This document shows positions 30,774 to 39,491 of a stretch of DNA of 64,000 nt, piece by piece. Under the pieces are notes generated by a model. That model made no database searches. It worked only from the letters and a program-made list of their open reading frames with translations, and was not told where the DNA came from. Positions within the stretch are counted from its first letter, which is position 1. Every line of letters begins with the position of its first letter. The translations under genes were made by a program, and so were the position numbers. The DNA is from Rhizobium sp. CB3090 (GTDB lineage: Bacteria; Pseudomonadota; Alphaproteobacteria; Rhizobiales; Rhizobiaceae). The stretch is from contig NZ_CP121664.1 in the NCBI RefSeq assembly GCF_029714285.1, positions 310,001 to 374,000 of the forward strand, in the 5' to 3' direction.

Positions 30774-31126
30774 TCGGAGTTTCGCCAAGTGGCGTGAAGA
30801 TCATGGTTGCGACGCAACCTGTCGACTTCCGGCGCGGCATGAATGGGCTTGTGGCCTTGGTGGCGTCAGCTCTTGCGGCCGATCCCTATTGTGGCGACGT
30901 GTTCGTGTTCCGCGCCAAGCGTCTGGATCGACTTCGCTGCATTTACTGGGATGGATCAGGCATGATTTTGGCGACGAAGTGGCTGGAGGCTGGCAAGTTC
31001 GTTTGGCCACCGATCCGCGATGGCGCGATGCAGATGAGTGCCCAGGAGTTCTCGCTTTTGCTGGCCGGCATTGACTGGACGCGCGTCAAACGAAACGCGG
31101 TGAAGAGGCCCTCAAAAGCCGGCTGA
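30770..31126 (+). CDS. tnpB: IS66 accessory protein TnpB
   Basis: This 118-residue protein has the family signature VATQPVDFRRGMNGLVALV and LKRLRCIYWDGSGM-like core (here LDRLRCIYWDGSGMIL). It starts in ATGA overlap with tnpA. Confidence 0.92.
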   Translation: MIGVSPSGVKIMVATQPVDFRRGMNGLVALVASALAADPYCGDVFVFRAKRLDRLRCIYWDGSGMILATKWLEAGKFVWPPIRDGAMQMSAQEFSLLLAGIDWTRVKRNAVKRPSKAG

Positions 31127-31174
31127 TCCTATTGGATTTGCTTGAAGATTCAGGCTCATATGGTAGGGTCTGTC

Positions 31175-32749
31175 ATGCCGCTTCGACCCGATCCCTTGCC
31201 CCAGGATGCTGCGCAATTGACCCGGATCATTCTCTCGCTCGACGAAGAGAATGCCGACCTTAAGGCGCGCGTGGCCTTCCTTGAGCGCCAGCTCTTCGGG
31301 ACGAAATCGGAGAAGATGACGATCATCGATCCAACGCAGGCAATGCTCGACCTTGGCGATGTGAGCGACATCCCCGTTGCTGCCAATGATGATGTCGCGC
31401 CGGTCGGTGAAGATATAACGCAGGCAGGGCGGTCGCCAGCCCGCAATATCGGCCGCTTGCCCAAGCACCTTCCGCGTTATGACGAGATCATCGAGCCGGA
31501 GAGCAAGACTTGTCCCTGCTGTTCGTTCGAACTGCATTGCATCGGCACTGATGTCAGCGAGGCGCTCGACATCGTGCCTGCGGTTATCCGGGTGAAACGG
31601 ACGGTCAGGCCGCGCTATGCCTGCCGGGCCTGCGAAAGCGTCATTGTGCAAGCGCCCGCGCCGGCGCGTGTGATGGACGGCGGCATGGTAACCACGGCGT
31701 TTGCAGCCCATGTCGCCGTTTCGAAGTTTGCCTGGCATCTCCCGCTTCATCGCCAAGCCCAGATGTTTGGCTCCTGCGGCGTCATCATCGATCGCGGCAC
31801 GCTCGGCGCCTGGGTCACTCGGATCGCCTGGTGGCTGGAGCTTCTCTATGATGCGCTCACCGCCTTCATCCGCTCGCAGCCGAGGGTGTTCTGTGACGAG
31901 ACGCCACTTCCGCGGCTCGATCCGGGCCGTAAACGAACCAAGGTCTGCCAGTTATGGGCACAAGCGGTTGACGACCGCCCCTGGAATGGCCCGGCGCCGC
32001 CGGCCGTGGCCTACATTTTTGCCGAAAGCCGCAGCGCTCGCGAGATCGAGGGACAATTGTCATCATTCGCCGGCGTGCTGCAAGTCGATGGATACCAAGC
32101 CTATAAAACCATGGTCAAACGTCGGGGCAAGAGCAATATCGCCCCCATACGGCTGGCCTTCTGCCTTGCGCACGCGCGACGCAAGTTCGTCGATGTCGTC
32201 AAGCTGACCGGCTCTTCGGAGGCTTTGTCGATCCTTGCCAGGATTGCCGAAATCTATCGCATTGAAGCGAGACTGCGGGGCGAAAGTGCCGATACCCGGC
32301 TCGTAGTGAGGCGCCACGAGGCAGCTCCTGTCATGAGAGAACTGAAAGTCCATCTCACCGAATTGAGCGACGAGGTGTCGTCGAAATCAGCGCTTGGCAA
32401 AGCCGTCACTTACACGCTCAACCACTGGAGGGGGCTGGCAGCCTTCCTCGACGACGGCCGGGTTGAGGTAGACTCCAATGTCGTCGAGCGTTCAATGAAA
32501 TCCGTGGCTCTGACGAGAAAGAACTCCTTATTCGTGGGCAACGAGCGGGGTGGAAAGTCTTTCGCTGTCCTCGCATCACTCGTCAACACGGCAAGACTTA
32601 ACGGCGTGGACCCCGAGATCTGGCTTGCCGATGTGCTGGAGCGCATCATCTCCGGCAAAGTGAAAGCCAACGAAATGGAAAGTCTCCTGCCTTGGGCCTG
32701 GAAGGCTGAGCGTGAAGCAATGACACAGCAGGAGCGACGGGCGGCATGA
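31175..32749 (+). CDS. tnpC: IS66 transposase TnpC
   Basis: This 524-residue DDE transposase has an N-terminal coiled coil (LTRIILSLDEENADLKARVAFLERQLFG), then a zinc-binding segment CPCCSFELHCIG. The catalytic domain includes VFCDETPLPRLDPG and LAFCLAHARRKFVD, and ends with the E-region DSNVVERSMKSVALTRKNSLF. ATG 31175 is chosen over the frame opening at 31142. The stop overlaps the UPF0149-like frame. Confidence 0.92.
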   Translation: MPLRPDPLPQDAAQLTRIILSLDEENADLKARVAFLERQLFGTKSEKMTIIDPTQAMLDLGDVSDIPVAANDDVAPVGEDITQAGRSPARNIGRLPKHLPRYDEIIEPESKTCPCCSFELHCIGTDVSEALDIVPAVIRVKRTVRPRYACRACESVIVQAPAPARVMDGGMVTTAFAAHVAVSKFAWHLPLHRQAQMFGSCGVIIDRGTLGAWVTRIAWWLELLYDALTAFIRSQPRVFCDETPLPRLDPGRKRTKVCQLWAQAVDDRPWNGPAPPAVAYIFAESRSAREIEGQLSSFAGVLQVDGYQAYKTMVKRRGKSNIAPIRLAFCLAHARRKFVDVVKLTGSSEALSILARIAEIYRIEARLRGESADTRLVVRRHEAAPVMRELKVHLTELSDEVSSKSALGKAVTYTLNHWRGLAAFLDDGRVEVDSNVVERSMKSVALTRKNSLFVGNERGGKSFAVLASLVNTARLNGVDPEIWLADVLERIISGKVKANEMESLLPWAWKAEREAMTQQERRAA

Positions 32750-33309
32750 CACCGAACAGCCAGGGGACGACGGCACGGCCGAAGCTCGATGACGAGGTGT
32801 TCGAAGCCTTTATCAGAGGACGTCGTCCGGCATCGCCAATCTGGTCAATGAGCGGTCTCGATGGTTATCTTACGGCTCTCATCATTGGCCCGAAGTTCAT
32901 CGACCCGCGCAAATGGATACCGGAACTGACTGGTCCGGATGCCCTCAACCTGCCGATGGAAACAATCGAACATCGGGCCGTGCAGACGATCGTTGCAGAG
33001 TATAACCGTATCTCGGCAAGTCTCTCCGAAACACCGAAAGACCACCGGCCGAAGTTCACCAAGATCGATGATCAGACCTTTGATCCATTCGATTGGGATC
33101 TCTGCTTTCTGCTGGGAACAGGATACGCGCCGAGGCTTTGGCAACCGGTCCTTCGAGGTCATGCCGTCACTGGCGATATCATCGCGCCCATCCGCAAGCT
33201 TGGCGAGACAAAACGGAAAGCCACCCGCCAGGATGTTGCTGACGTCGCCGAAGCAATCGTCAATATCCGAACCTACTTTATGCCGAAGCGGGCAAAGCAG
33301 AAGTTCTAA
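32746..33309 (+). CDS. UPF0149/YecA-like passenger protein inside IS66
   Basis: This 187-residue protein begins with DDEVFEAFIRGRRPASPIWSMSGLDGYLTALIIGP, which is the YecA/UPF0149 start. It lies inside the IS66 boundaries in ATGA overlap with tnpC, so it moves with the element. Some rhizobial IS66 elements carry such a fourth frame. Its function is unknown. The usual C-terminal SEC-C zinc motif is absent. Confidence 0.75.
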   Translation: MTPNSQGTTARPKLDDEVFEAFIRGRRPASPIWSMSGLDGYLTALIIGPKFIDPRKWIPELTGPDALNLPMETIEHRAVQTIVAEYNRISASLSETPKDHRPKFTKIDDQTFDPFDWDLCFLLGTGYAPRLWQPVLRGHAVTGDIIAPIRKLGETKRKATRQDVADVAEAIVNIRTYFMPKRAKQKF

Positions 33310-33369
33310 AAGAAAGCGCCATTGCAATCCAGTCAACGCCGAAAGCAGTGGGCTGTTCGTAGCGCTCAC

Positions 33370-33377
33370 AATCAATC
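33370..33377. repeat. 8-bp target-site duplication, right of IS66
   Basis: AATCAATC directly after the right inverted repeat is identical to 30215-30222. Confidence 0.95.
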
Positions 33378-33675
33378 TCAGTGGAACAAGATTTGGCTTG
33401 AAGAGCCGTCGAAGTCCATCGAGCATATCTTGCCGCAGAGCAGTGGCGTGCCGTACGTTCACAATATCGGGAATCTAACGATGCTAACTCCTGGGCTAAA
33501 TTCCTCGCTTAGAGACGCGCCGCCGCCGGTGAAGGCAGAGAAATATCTAACGTCGGGGTTAACGGCGACTACGCTTGTCGGCCAGGATATCGAGGCCAAA
33601 GAACGGTGGGACGAGAACATGATCAAGTTCAGGACGAAAGAGATCGACACCTTCGTGAGGCGAGAGTGGGGCTGA
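33370..33675 (+). pseudogene. DUF1524 part of the split DUF262-DUF1524 protein, 3' portion
   Basis: The frame resumes as NQSQWNKIWLEEPSKSIEHILPQ, then IGNLTMLTPGLNSSL. The H of SIEHILPQ and the N of IGNLTML are the His-Me/HNH-type catalytic positions of DUF1524 nucleases. Spliced to 28868-30222 it makes a single frame ending at 33675. In the present arrangement the nuclease domain has no start of its own, so the system is inactive unless the element excises. Confidence 0.85.
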
Positions 33676-33899
33676 GTTGCCTCTCGCCCTGCTTTGTCGG
33701 GTGAGAAGATCATTCCAGAGGAGGCTTCCAAACGAACGGTTTCCATGAGCGTGCCTGCCTGGCACGGCGAGGGGTCCACTAGAAGCCATTTCCCAAGTCA
33801 GCTTAGCGATGCTTGCACAAAGCTTCATCGATCGTAACGGTTGGCGCTTGCCACACTACTTGATAAACCGGAAGTTCGTCGAAGGTGGGAACCATAAGC

Positions 33900-34058
33900 A
33901 TGATGACCCAAGAGCAAGAGCTTGCCGCAGATCGCGTCGCCGAGGCTATGCGCGGCTTCAATTCGGCTGTGCGTGAGGCTCTCGCTTCAGGCCTGAAGGT
34001 GGAGATCGAGCTCATCGAGATGACTCGACGAGGTCACCGAAAGTTCCGATGCAATTGA
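33900..34058 (+). CDS. Small protein of unknown function, 52 residues
   Basis: A short frame starts with two Met codons and reads TQEQELAADRVAEAMRGFNS, then VREALASGLKVEIELIEM and a basic end. It is mainly helical, with no membrane segment. The composition looks like a real cytosolic protein. Such short acidic proteins are common in rhizobia. No function can be given. Confidence 0.5.
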   Translation: MMTQEQELAADRVAEAMRGFNSAVREALASGLKVEIELIEMTRRGHRKFRCN

Positions 34059-34314
34059 TAAGTCCACGTGTAGTAATTCTGCCAGAGTAGACCTGGAGAC
34101 CGTGGTTTCCACGTTTGAGGTTCGAGAATGACTGGTGCAAACACCCATAACTTAGCAAAAAATCAAGATGACTTTCGATCGGTCTGCCGCCAGTGTAGCA
34201 CAAAACCAATCGAACTATGCACGGTGGGTAAGTTTGGATTTTTCGGTGGTCATGCGTCGGGGAACTAAATTATCGCGCCGCCGTTATTGGGCGAATGTAA
34301 ACAGGGGATTTCTG

Positions 34315-34485
34315 ATGCTCAAAATCTCGCTCGCCACCGCAATCTCGGTGCTTCTCACCCTGTCGTCTTGCGCAAACACTGCAAAAGGAATGGCGAAGGA
34401 CGCGAAAGAAACTGGACAGGCGATGGATTCAAGTATGCATAGGGTCCTGAAAGCGGGTGCCAGCGGAAACAAGGCTGCGCAATAA
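34315..34485 (+). CDS. Entericidin-like small lipoprotein
   Basis: This 56-residue precursor has a signal peptide ending in the lipobox LSSC. The mature part, CANTAKGMAKDAKETGQAMD, is characteristic of the entericidin EcnA/B family. An AGGGG site precedes ATG 34315. It should be an outer- or inner-membrane-anchored lipopeptide of the envelope stress type. Entericidins were described as a bacteriolytic antidote/toxin pair, but here only one is present. Confidence 0.78.
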   Translation: MLKISLATAISVLLTLSSCANTAKGMAKDAKETGQAMDSSMHRVLKAGASGNKAAQ

Positions 34486-34591
34486 CCGTGTGATGGTCCT
34501 TAACATGATCGTGCGTTACGCGGCGAAAACATCTTTGATGAGACAAAGCTAAAATGCTGGCTATGCTGGTCTCCTAACGGGGAAAGACAGG

Positions 34592-34720
34592 ATGAGAGCA
34601 GCGAACGACAACGAACATCAACCGACTTCCGAACGCGAATGGATCAGTGCCGCGCTGGTGCTTGCATGGCCATTCGGAATTTTTACTGTTGCGCTTGGAT
34701 GCTCATGTTTCATCCGATAG
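34592..34720 (+). CDS. Possible small membrane protein, 42 residues
   Basis: The frame starts after GGGGAAAG and has a polar, charged first half followed by one hydrophobic segment (ISAALVLAWPFGIFTVALGC). Good ribosome binding site, but no family recognised and short length. It may be spurious. Confidence 0.35.
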   Translation: MRAANDNEHQPTSEREWISAALVLAWPFGIFTVALGCSCFIR

Positions 34721-35352
34721 TTTTGCCGCAATCGCCGTGTGGCTGTCGGCGCAGCGCCGTTCCTCAATAGCGCCGAAGTCCCGATTGTCCGCGGCTCGAC
34801 GTCAGCTGTCGGCAGGTATATCATTTCGCAGCAGCCAACACGCATGGTACAGTTCGGCACCGGATGATGCCCAACGCGAAGCGAGAGGGGAGCACTCATC
34901 CGCTGGTGAGAATGTCATAATGCAATTATTTAAAAGTGAGCGTTGCAGTATCAAAATTGAAATTCTACTATGGCTTAGGCGAATTTTCCTTTCATTCGCC
35001 AAAGTGGCTGCAGGCGCAGTCACCTTTGGGCCGCCATATCGCCCCTTTGAGGCGGCCCTTCCTTTGTGAGGCGTCAACGGCATTTCGAATATTGCGAACG
35101 AGAAGGATTCACATCGGCAAAGTGTTCGCCGTAATCGGCAAGCTCGTAATCAAACCACGCCTCCATGGCACCGCTCCTCTGCGATTCGGTGCCAGACAAG
35201 GAATCACGAGCGATTCCTGCTTCAGCAAGAGGGCAAATCATGAAAGCACTCACTGGAATGAAATGTGGTAATTGAAAGCCTGGTCGGGATGGACACGTTG
35301 GTTTGGGACGTAGTGAGCTAGGAGCTTGAAAGCGAAAGCTCAGCGCAATCCT
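34721..35352. other. Intergenic region before the hxs operon
   Basis: About 630 bp without a recognised gene. It contains an inverted repeat GGGCCGCC ... GGCGGCCC around 35028-35060, which could be a terminator-like hairpin with a 16-nt loop. The hxs promoter should lie in the last part of this stretch, but I see no convincing consensus. Confidence 0.4.
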
Positions 35353-35703
35353 ATGGTGTTTAAATGCCAGCATTGCTACAATCTCAATCATACGGAATGG
35401 GGACGCTGCACTGACGTGAAACCGCAAAACTCTCGCACCTTGTCCCCAAAGAAGACTCGCCGCAGTGCGATCGAGCTCGATCCGACATTCCGTCCATATC
35501 TCGCAGTGGCTATTGTTCGGTTCAGTGCGTTGCATCCAGGTACAGAAATCGAAATATCTCAGACGATCAGCCTGTTGGACGACGGCGCAGTTTCGGTCGA
35601 TCTGTTGGTTCGAGAATTTCACCATTGTCTGTATCGGGAGAAAATCTATGCCGAGACACTTCCGCTTAGGCGTGCTCTCCTCGACGGTGTCCTCGGGCGA
35701 TGA
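35353..35703 (+). CDS. hxsD: His-Xaa-Ser system protein HxsD
   Basis: This small protein of about 116 residues has an HxsD-like core, ELDPTFRPYLAVAIVRFSAL, and ends with LVREFHHCLYREKIYAETLPLRRALLDGVLG, which resembles the conserved D-Y-x-L-R-E type region of the family. It is assigned mainly by this pattern and by its position as first gene, in ATGA overlap with hxsB. The start is uncertain: TTG 35326, ATG 35353 and GTG 35416 are all possible, the last having a GGGGAC site. The role of HxsD is unknown. It may act as a recognition or carrier protein for the radical-SAM pair. Confidence 0.7.
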   Translation: MVFKCQHCYNLNHTEWGRCTDVKPQNSRTLSPKKTRRSAIELDPTFRPYLAVAIVRFSALHPGTEIEISQTISLLDDGAVSVDLLVREFHHCLYREKIYAETLPLRRALLDGVLGR

Positions 35704-37106
35704 CCGTATTTCCCCTTAAATTCAAACCGTTCGGGGCCGGCTATCTTTTTGCGGATGATGCGGGCGGTTACTTCAAAGCCGATGCCCGCTTTCTCAATCG
35801 CTATGCGACCGGAAAGCTAATAGCCGTGGATAGGGATTTTCTTGAAGCGAATGGTCATGCGTTCAATGAGATAGGCGACTCGGCCTATATGGGATTTGCC
35901 TACCGATGGGCCCAACGATTGCATCGGCCTCAAGAGCTGAATTACGTCATTCTGGTTCCGACCCTCCGTTGCAATTTGGCGTGTGCCTACTGTCAGGTGT
36001 CTCGGGTGAACGAGAGCACTTTAGGCTTTGATTGGACGGATGAGACGCTTGAGCGCGTTCTCCGATTTCTCGACGCCATGACTTCCGCGAGCGTCAAAAT
36101 CGAGTTCCAGGGTGGCGAGCCACTGCTCCGATTAGACTTATTGGAGAAGGTTCGCGCTTTCGCTCGCCGCAAGTTCCAAGAAGTTTCCTTTACGGTATGC
36201 ACCAATTTGCAATCGGTCTCGGAAGAAGCTTGGGATTTTCTGGATGCCCCGGACGTCCTCGTGAGTACGTCACTCGACGGCGAACTCTCGACGCACGAGC
36301 GACAACGAACCGTAAATGCCCACGATACACAGCAATTTGTATCGAACCTCAGCTATGCCATCGAGCGCTTGGGCCAGGGAAAGGTCTCGGCTCTCCCGAC
36401 GCTGGACATCAACAATTTGCCGAGCGCTCCCGAGATCATTGATACGTTTGGTCGGTTCGGATTTCGCTCCATTTTCCTTCGACCCGTGAACCATCAGGGA
36501 TTTGCTCGAAAACGATTTCAGACCACCGGTCTCGAAGACGAATGGAACACTTATCATGCCGATTTTATCGACGCTCTGATCGAGCACAATTGGACGGCTG
36601 CGCAGCCGGTCGAGGAGTTCTATTTCACCCACTGTCTGCGCCGGGTTCTGCGTGGCGGCCACAATCAGCACGTCGACCTTCGTAATCCGAATATTCTCGG
36701 GCGAGACTACATCGTTATTGACTACGACGGCACCTTCTATCCGACGGATGAAGCCAGGATGGTCACGAGGGTCGGACAGGTCGATCTTAGCATTGGCAAT
36801 CTTTGGGATGGCATCGATCAGTCCAAGCTAGACGTACTCAACGAAGAGTCTTCCAATTCATTCCATCCCGACTGCATCCATTGTCCATACCAAGCCGCAT
36901 GTGGTGCGGACGTTGTTGACGATCTATCGCGTTACGGGCGCATCGATCTGCCGAAGGCGGACACAGCCTTCTGTCGGCGTCATACCGCAATCTTCGACAA
37001 GATCTTCGCGCTGCTCTATTCGGACGACGAGAAAGTCCAAAAGAGCCTCGCCGTGTGGGCCGGAATTCCAGAATTCGATCCGTCACTGGCGCCGGTACAC
37101 ACATGA
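35700..37106 (+). CDS. hxsB: His-Xaa-Ser system radical SAM maturase HxsB
   Basis: This 468-residue radical-SAM/SPASM enzyme has the cluster motif CNLACAYC (Cx3CxxC) at about residue 90, preceded by VPTLR, and the glycine-rich SAM motif EFQGGEPLLR. A C-terminal auxiliary-cluster region reads HPDCIHCPYQAACGADVV, with a further FCRRH. It belongs to the paired maturases of the His-Xaa-Ser system. It should modify the HxsA repeat protein, with HxsC. All hxs genes overlap by ATGA, so they are translated as one block. Confidence 0.88.
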   Translation: MTVFPLKFKPFGAGYLFADDAGGYFKADARFLNRYATGKLIAVDRDFLEANGHAFNEIGDSAYMGFAYRWAQRLHRPQELNYVILVPTLRCNLACAYCQVSRVNESTLGFDWTDETLERVLRFLDAMTSASVKIEFQGGEPLLRLDLLEKVRAFARRKFQEVSFTVCTNLQSVSEEAWDFLDAPDVLVSTSLDGELSTHERQRTVNAHDTQQFVSNLSYAIERLGQGKVSALPTLDINNLPSAPEIIDTFGRFGFRSIFLRPVNHQGFARKRFQTTGLEDEWNTYHADFIDALIEHNWTAAQPVEEFYFTHCLRRVLRGGHNQHVDLRNPNILGRDYIVIDYDGTFYPTDEARMVTRVGQVDLSIGNLWDGIDQSKLDVLNEESSNSFHPDCIHCPYQAACGADVVDDLSRYGRIDLPKADTAFCRRHTAIFDKIFALLYSDDEKVQKSLAVWAGIPEFDPSLAPVHT

Positions 37107-38185
37107 TCGATCTGCGGCTCAAGATCGATGACGTTCCAATCGACAATCCAATTATCGTTCGCTTGCGCACGGACGGGGTGGATGGTGAATATGATGCCCT
37201 CCTGATCGACAAAGATCAGGAAAGTCAAACCTTCGATCTCGCAGGCTACTCGCTTCGCGTCCACTGCGGTGCCGAAACTGATCTCAATGGTGACGTGCTG
37301 CTTCTAGTTCCTGGGCGAAAGTCAGCGCATCGATTGGTGCGATCACGGTCGAGACACAATACCTTCCTAGTCACCGAGCAATGCGATCAGCTCTGCGTCA
37401 TGTGCTCGCAGCCTCCAAAGAAACATCACGCCGACCTCTTCGACCAGTTCACAGTCGCTGCCACCTTAGCGCCGGAAAACGCTCGGATCACGATATCTGG
37501 CGGCGAACCGCTGCTGCACAAACGAAGATTGTTTCAATTTCTTCTGGCCGCCGCAAAAGCCCGGCCGGATATCTCATTCCATGTTCTGACCAACGGCCAG
37601 TTTTTCGAACCAGGCGACAGCACGATGATTGATGAGATCGGAAGAGATCGCGTGTTGTGGGGCATTCCACTGTATGCGCCTTGCGCCGAACTTCACGACA
37701 GCATTGTTGGAAAGTCCGGTGCCTTTGAAACGCTGTCGCTGAACTTCGCGACACTGATGAGGATTGGGGCGGCCGTCGAGCTTCGCACAGTTGTCCTTCA
37801 GCAGAACTGGGGCGCGTTGCCTGAGCTTGCGAACTATGTCTCCACCAGGCTGCCATTCATCGATGTTTGGGCTATCATGCAGCTAGAGAATATCGGCTAC
37901 GGCAAAATGAACTGGTCGCATTCGTTCAAGGATACGTCGCAGGATTTCGGCCAACTGCGCAGAGCCATCAACCTCGCGATGGGGCGCGGTATCCATACTC
38001 TTCTTTATAATTTCCCTCTTTGCACTGTCCCTCCGCAGTACCGGCATCTCGCGCCAAGCACGATTTCAGATTGGAAGAACAAATTTTTGGCAGAGTGCAG
38101 CGGATGCTCGCTGCGCTCTACTTGTGGTGGATTTTTTGAATGGTATAAAGCTGATCAGGGGTTTGGGGGACTCTCACCACAATGA
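37103..38185 (+). CDS. hxsC: His-Xaa-Ser system radical SAM maturase HxsC
   Basis: This 360-residue radical-SAM protein has an N-terminal region of about 90 residues. Then comes the cluster motif VTEQCDQLCVMCSQPPKK (Cx3CxxC) and the SAM-binding ISGGEPLLHKRRLF. The C-terminal cysteines are in AECSGCSLRSTCGGFFEWY. It starts at ATG 37103 in overlap with hxsB. It is the second maturase of the pair, and presumably also acts on HxsA. The chemistry of the modification is not known from sequence. Confidence 0.88.
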   Translation: MIDLRLKIDDVPIDNPIIVRLRTDGVDGEYDALLIDKDQESQTFDLAGYSLRVHCGAETDLNGDVLLLVPGRKSAHRLVRSRSRHNTFLVTEQCDQLCVMCSQPPKKHHADLFDQFTVAATLAPENARITISGGEPLLHKRRLFQFLLAAAKARPDISFHVLTNGQFFEPGDSTMIDEIGRDRVLWGIPLYAPCAELHDSIVGKSGAFETLSLNFATLMRIGAAVELRTVVLQQNWGALPELANYVSTRLPFIDVWAIMQLENIGYGKMNWSHSFKDTSQDFGQLRRAINLAMGRGIHTLLYNFPLCTVPPQYRHLAPSTISDWKNKFLAECSGCSLRSTCGGFFEWYKADQGFGGLSPQ

Positions 38186-38808
38186 AGAAGCGCAAGATCT
38201 ACCTGGTGCCGTCGTTGATCGCGGCCGGATTCATGCCGTCGAAAAGTGATGCAGCGCCGATCACCGGCATTACCGAAAAGAAGCCCGTAACCACCCTGTT
38301 CGAGCGGCTGCGGGTTAAACAGGTCTACACCCTTGCGGGCCATAGCTCGCATTCGAGCCACGCAAGTCATGCCAGTCACGCGAGCCACGCATCCTCAGCT
38401 GGAGGTGGCTACATCCCACGGGGCGATTATGACACCGCTTATCCATTGCCCGACCCGACACCGCAGTATTCGCCCAACCCAGGTCCCGTCATCAGAAGTT
38501 CCCCGACCACTCCCAACATACCTGCCACGACTTCAACTGGCGGCGCCTATTCGCCGCAGTCCTCCCCGACGAACGCGCAGCCACAGCCGCTGAAAACGCT
38601 GCCAGGCAACTCGGACAAATTTCGCCGCATCGTCATACAGGTCCAGACCGCTCTGATTGCCTTTGGCTATTTCGGCGGCCCGATAACAGGGCAGGTCGAT
38701 GCCGCGACGAGGGGCGGACTTAGTAAAATGCAGGATACGTACGGGCTCAAAGTCACCGGCACCATCACTCCGCAGGTCCTGTCGGCCCTGGGAATCGCGA
38801 CAAACTAA
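38182..38808 (+). CDS. hxsA: His-Xaa-Ser repeat protein HxsA, candidate modified substrate
   Basis: This 208-residue protein has a basic/hydrophobic N-terminus (about 1-25) that may be a signal. Six consecutive His-x-Ser triplets follow at residues 54-71 (four of them HAS), then a Gly/Tyr/Pro/Ser/Thr-rich linker (72-145). A C-terminal peptidoglycan-binding-like domain covers about 148-205 (FRRIVIQVQTALIAFGYFGG, TYGLKVTGTITPQVLSALGI). The repeat is the expected target of HxsB/HxsC. The wall-binding fold suggests a periplasmic, cell-wall-associated product. It overlaps hxsC by ATGA. Confidence 0.9.
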   Translation: MKKRKIYLVPSLIAAGFMPSKSDAAPITGITEKKPVTTLFERLRVKQVYTLAGHSSHSSHASHASHASHASSAGGGYIPRGDYDTAYPLPDPTPQYSPNPGPVIRSSPTTPNIPATTSTGGAYSPQSSPTNAQPQPLKTLPGNSDKFRRIVIQVQTALIAFGYFGGPITGQVDAATRGGLSKMQDTYGLKVTGTITPQVLSALGIATN

Positions 38809-38820
38809 GCCATCACGCAA

Positions 38821-39491
38821 ATGAAACGGCGTCTCCTTTATACGGCTATGACAATTGCTTTGGCTGCTTCGGCTCCGGTGGGCGCAGCGACAGCCGCGAT
38901 TTCCTATCGCCATCTCTCCACGACGAATGGGACGACGATCCTCCTTGTCGAGGGCAGCTTCGAGACCGGCGATGATACACAACGCGTCGCCTTGGAACTT
39001 ACAGCGAGCCCGGCCAAATACATCGCATTTAATTCGGCGGGTGGCGATCGATCAATCGCGATGGCTTTCGGCAAAGCAATTCGCAAGACCGGCCTTCCAA
39101 CGCTCCAGACCAAAGGCTCGCCTTGTCTCGAGACCTGCCTTTTGGCGTTTATGGGTGGCGCTAGTCGTTATGCCGAAGACGAGAGCGTCAGCATATCTGT
39201 AGAGACGTTTGCCACATCTGCGGAATCTGGGGGGCGTCTCGATCCCTCAGTTTCAGCCGCCATCAAAGACTACCTCAGCACGATGGGTGTCAGCGCTTCG
39301 CTTCTGGACGCAGCACTGTCGATGCAGCTTGGGCAATCGAAAGAATTGAACCTTGTAGATATGGCGGGTTATCAGCTGGTAACGGCTCAGCCCAGTGGTT
39401 CAGGCACCTGGACGGATATAGTGCAGGGCGCGCAGCCTACTGACCAAGCAGGGGCAGTGGAAGTGTTCAACGAGTTCCAACGGGTGTGGTC
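38821..39491 (+). pseudogene. Secreted ClpP-fold (COG3904-like) protein, 5' part split by IS256
   Basis: The first ~223 residues have a signal peptide (KRRLLYTAMTIALAASAPVGAATAA) and a crotonase/ClpP-like domain: FNSAGGDRSIAMAFGKAIRKTGL, then GSPCLETCLLAFMGGASRYAEDESVSIS. In this family the second segment is usually C-x-S-A-C, where Ser is the catalytic position; here it is CLETC, so the serine is replaced by Glu. It starts 12 bp after hxsA. The IS256 element enters at 39491/39492. Without it the gene gives one frame of 392 residues. Confidence 0.82.
39484..39491. repeat. 8-bp target-site duplication, left of IS256
   Basis: GTGTGGTC just before the element is repeated exactly at 40860-40867. 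Confidence 0.93.

Larger units (their letters stand above)
30223..33369 (+). mobile_element. Complete IS66-family insertion sequence, 3147 bp
   Basis: The element is bounded by 22-bp terminal inverted repeats (30223-30244 and 33348-33369, 20 of 22 positions matching, outer end GTGAGCGC). It is flanked by perfect 8-bp duplications. It encodes tnpA, tnpB, tnpC and a fourth frame of the UPF0149 type in overlapping order. It interrupts the DUF262-DUF1524 gene. The perfect duplications suggest a fairly recent insertion. Confidence 0.95.

Noticed and set aside
38340..38400. CRISPR-like or satellite repeat
   Set aside because: The regular triplets are codons of the His-Xaa-Ser protein repeat, without spacers.
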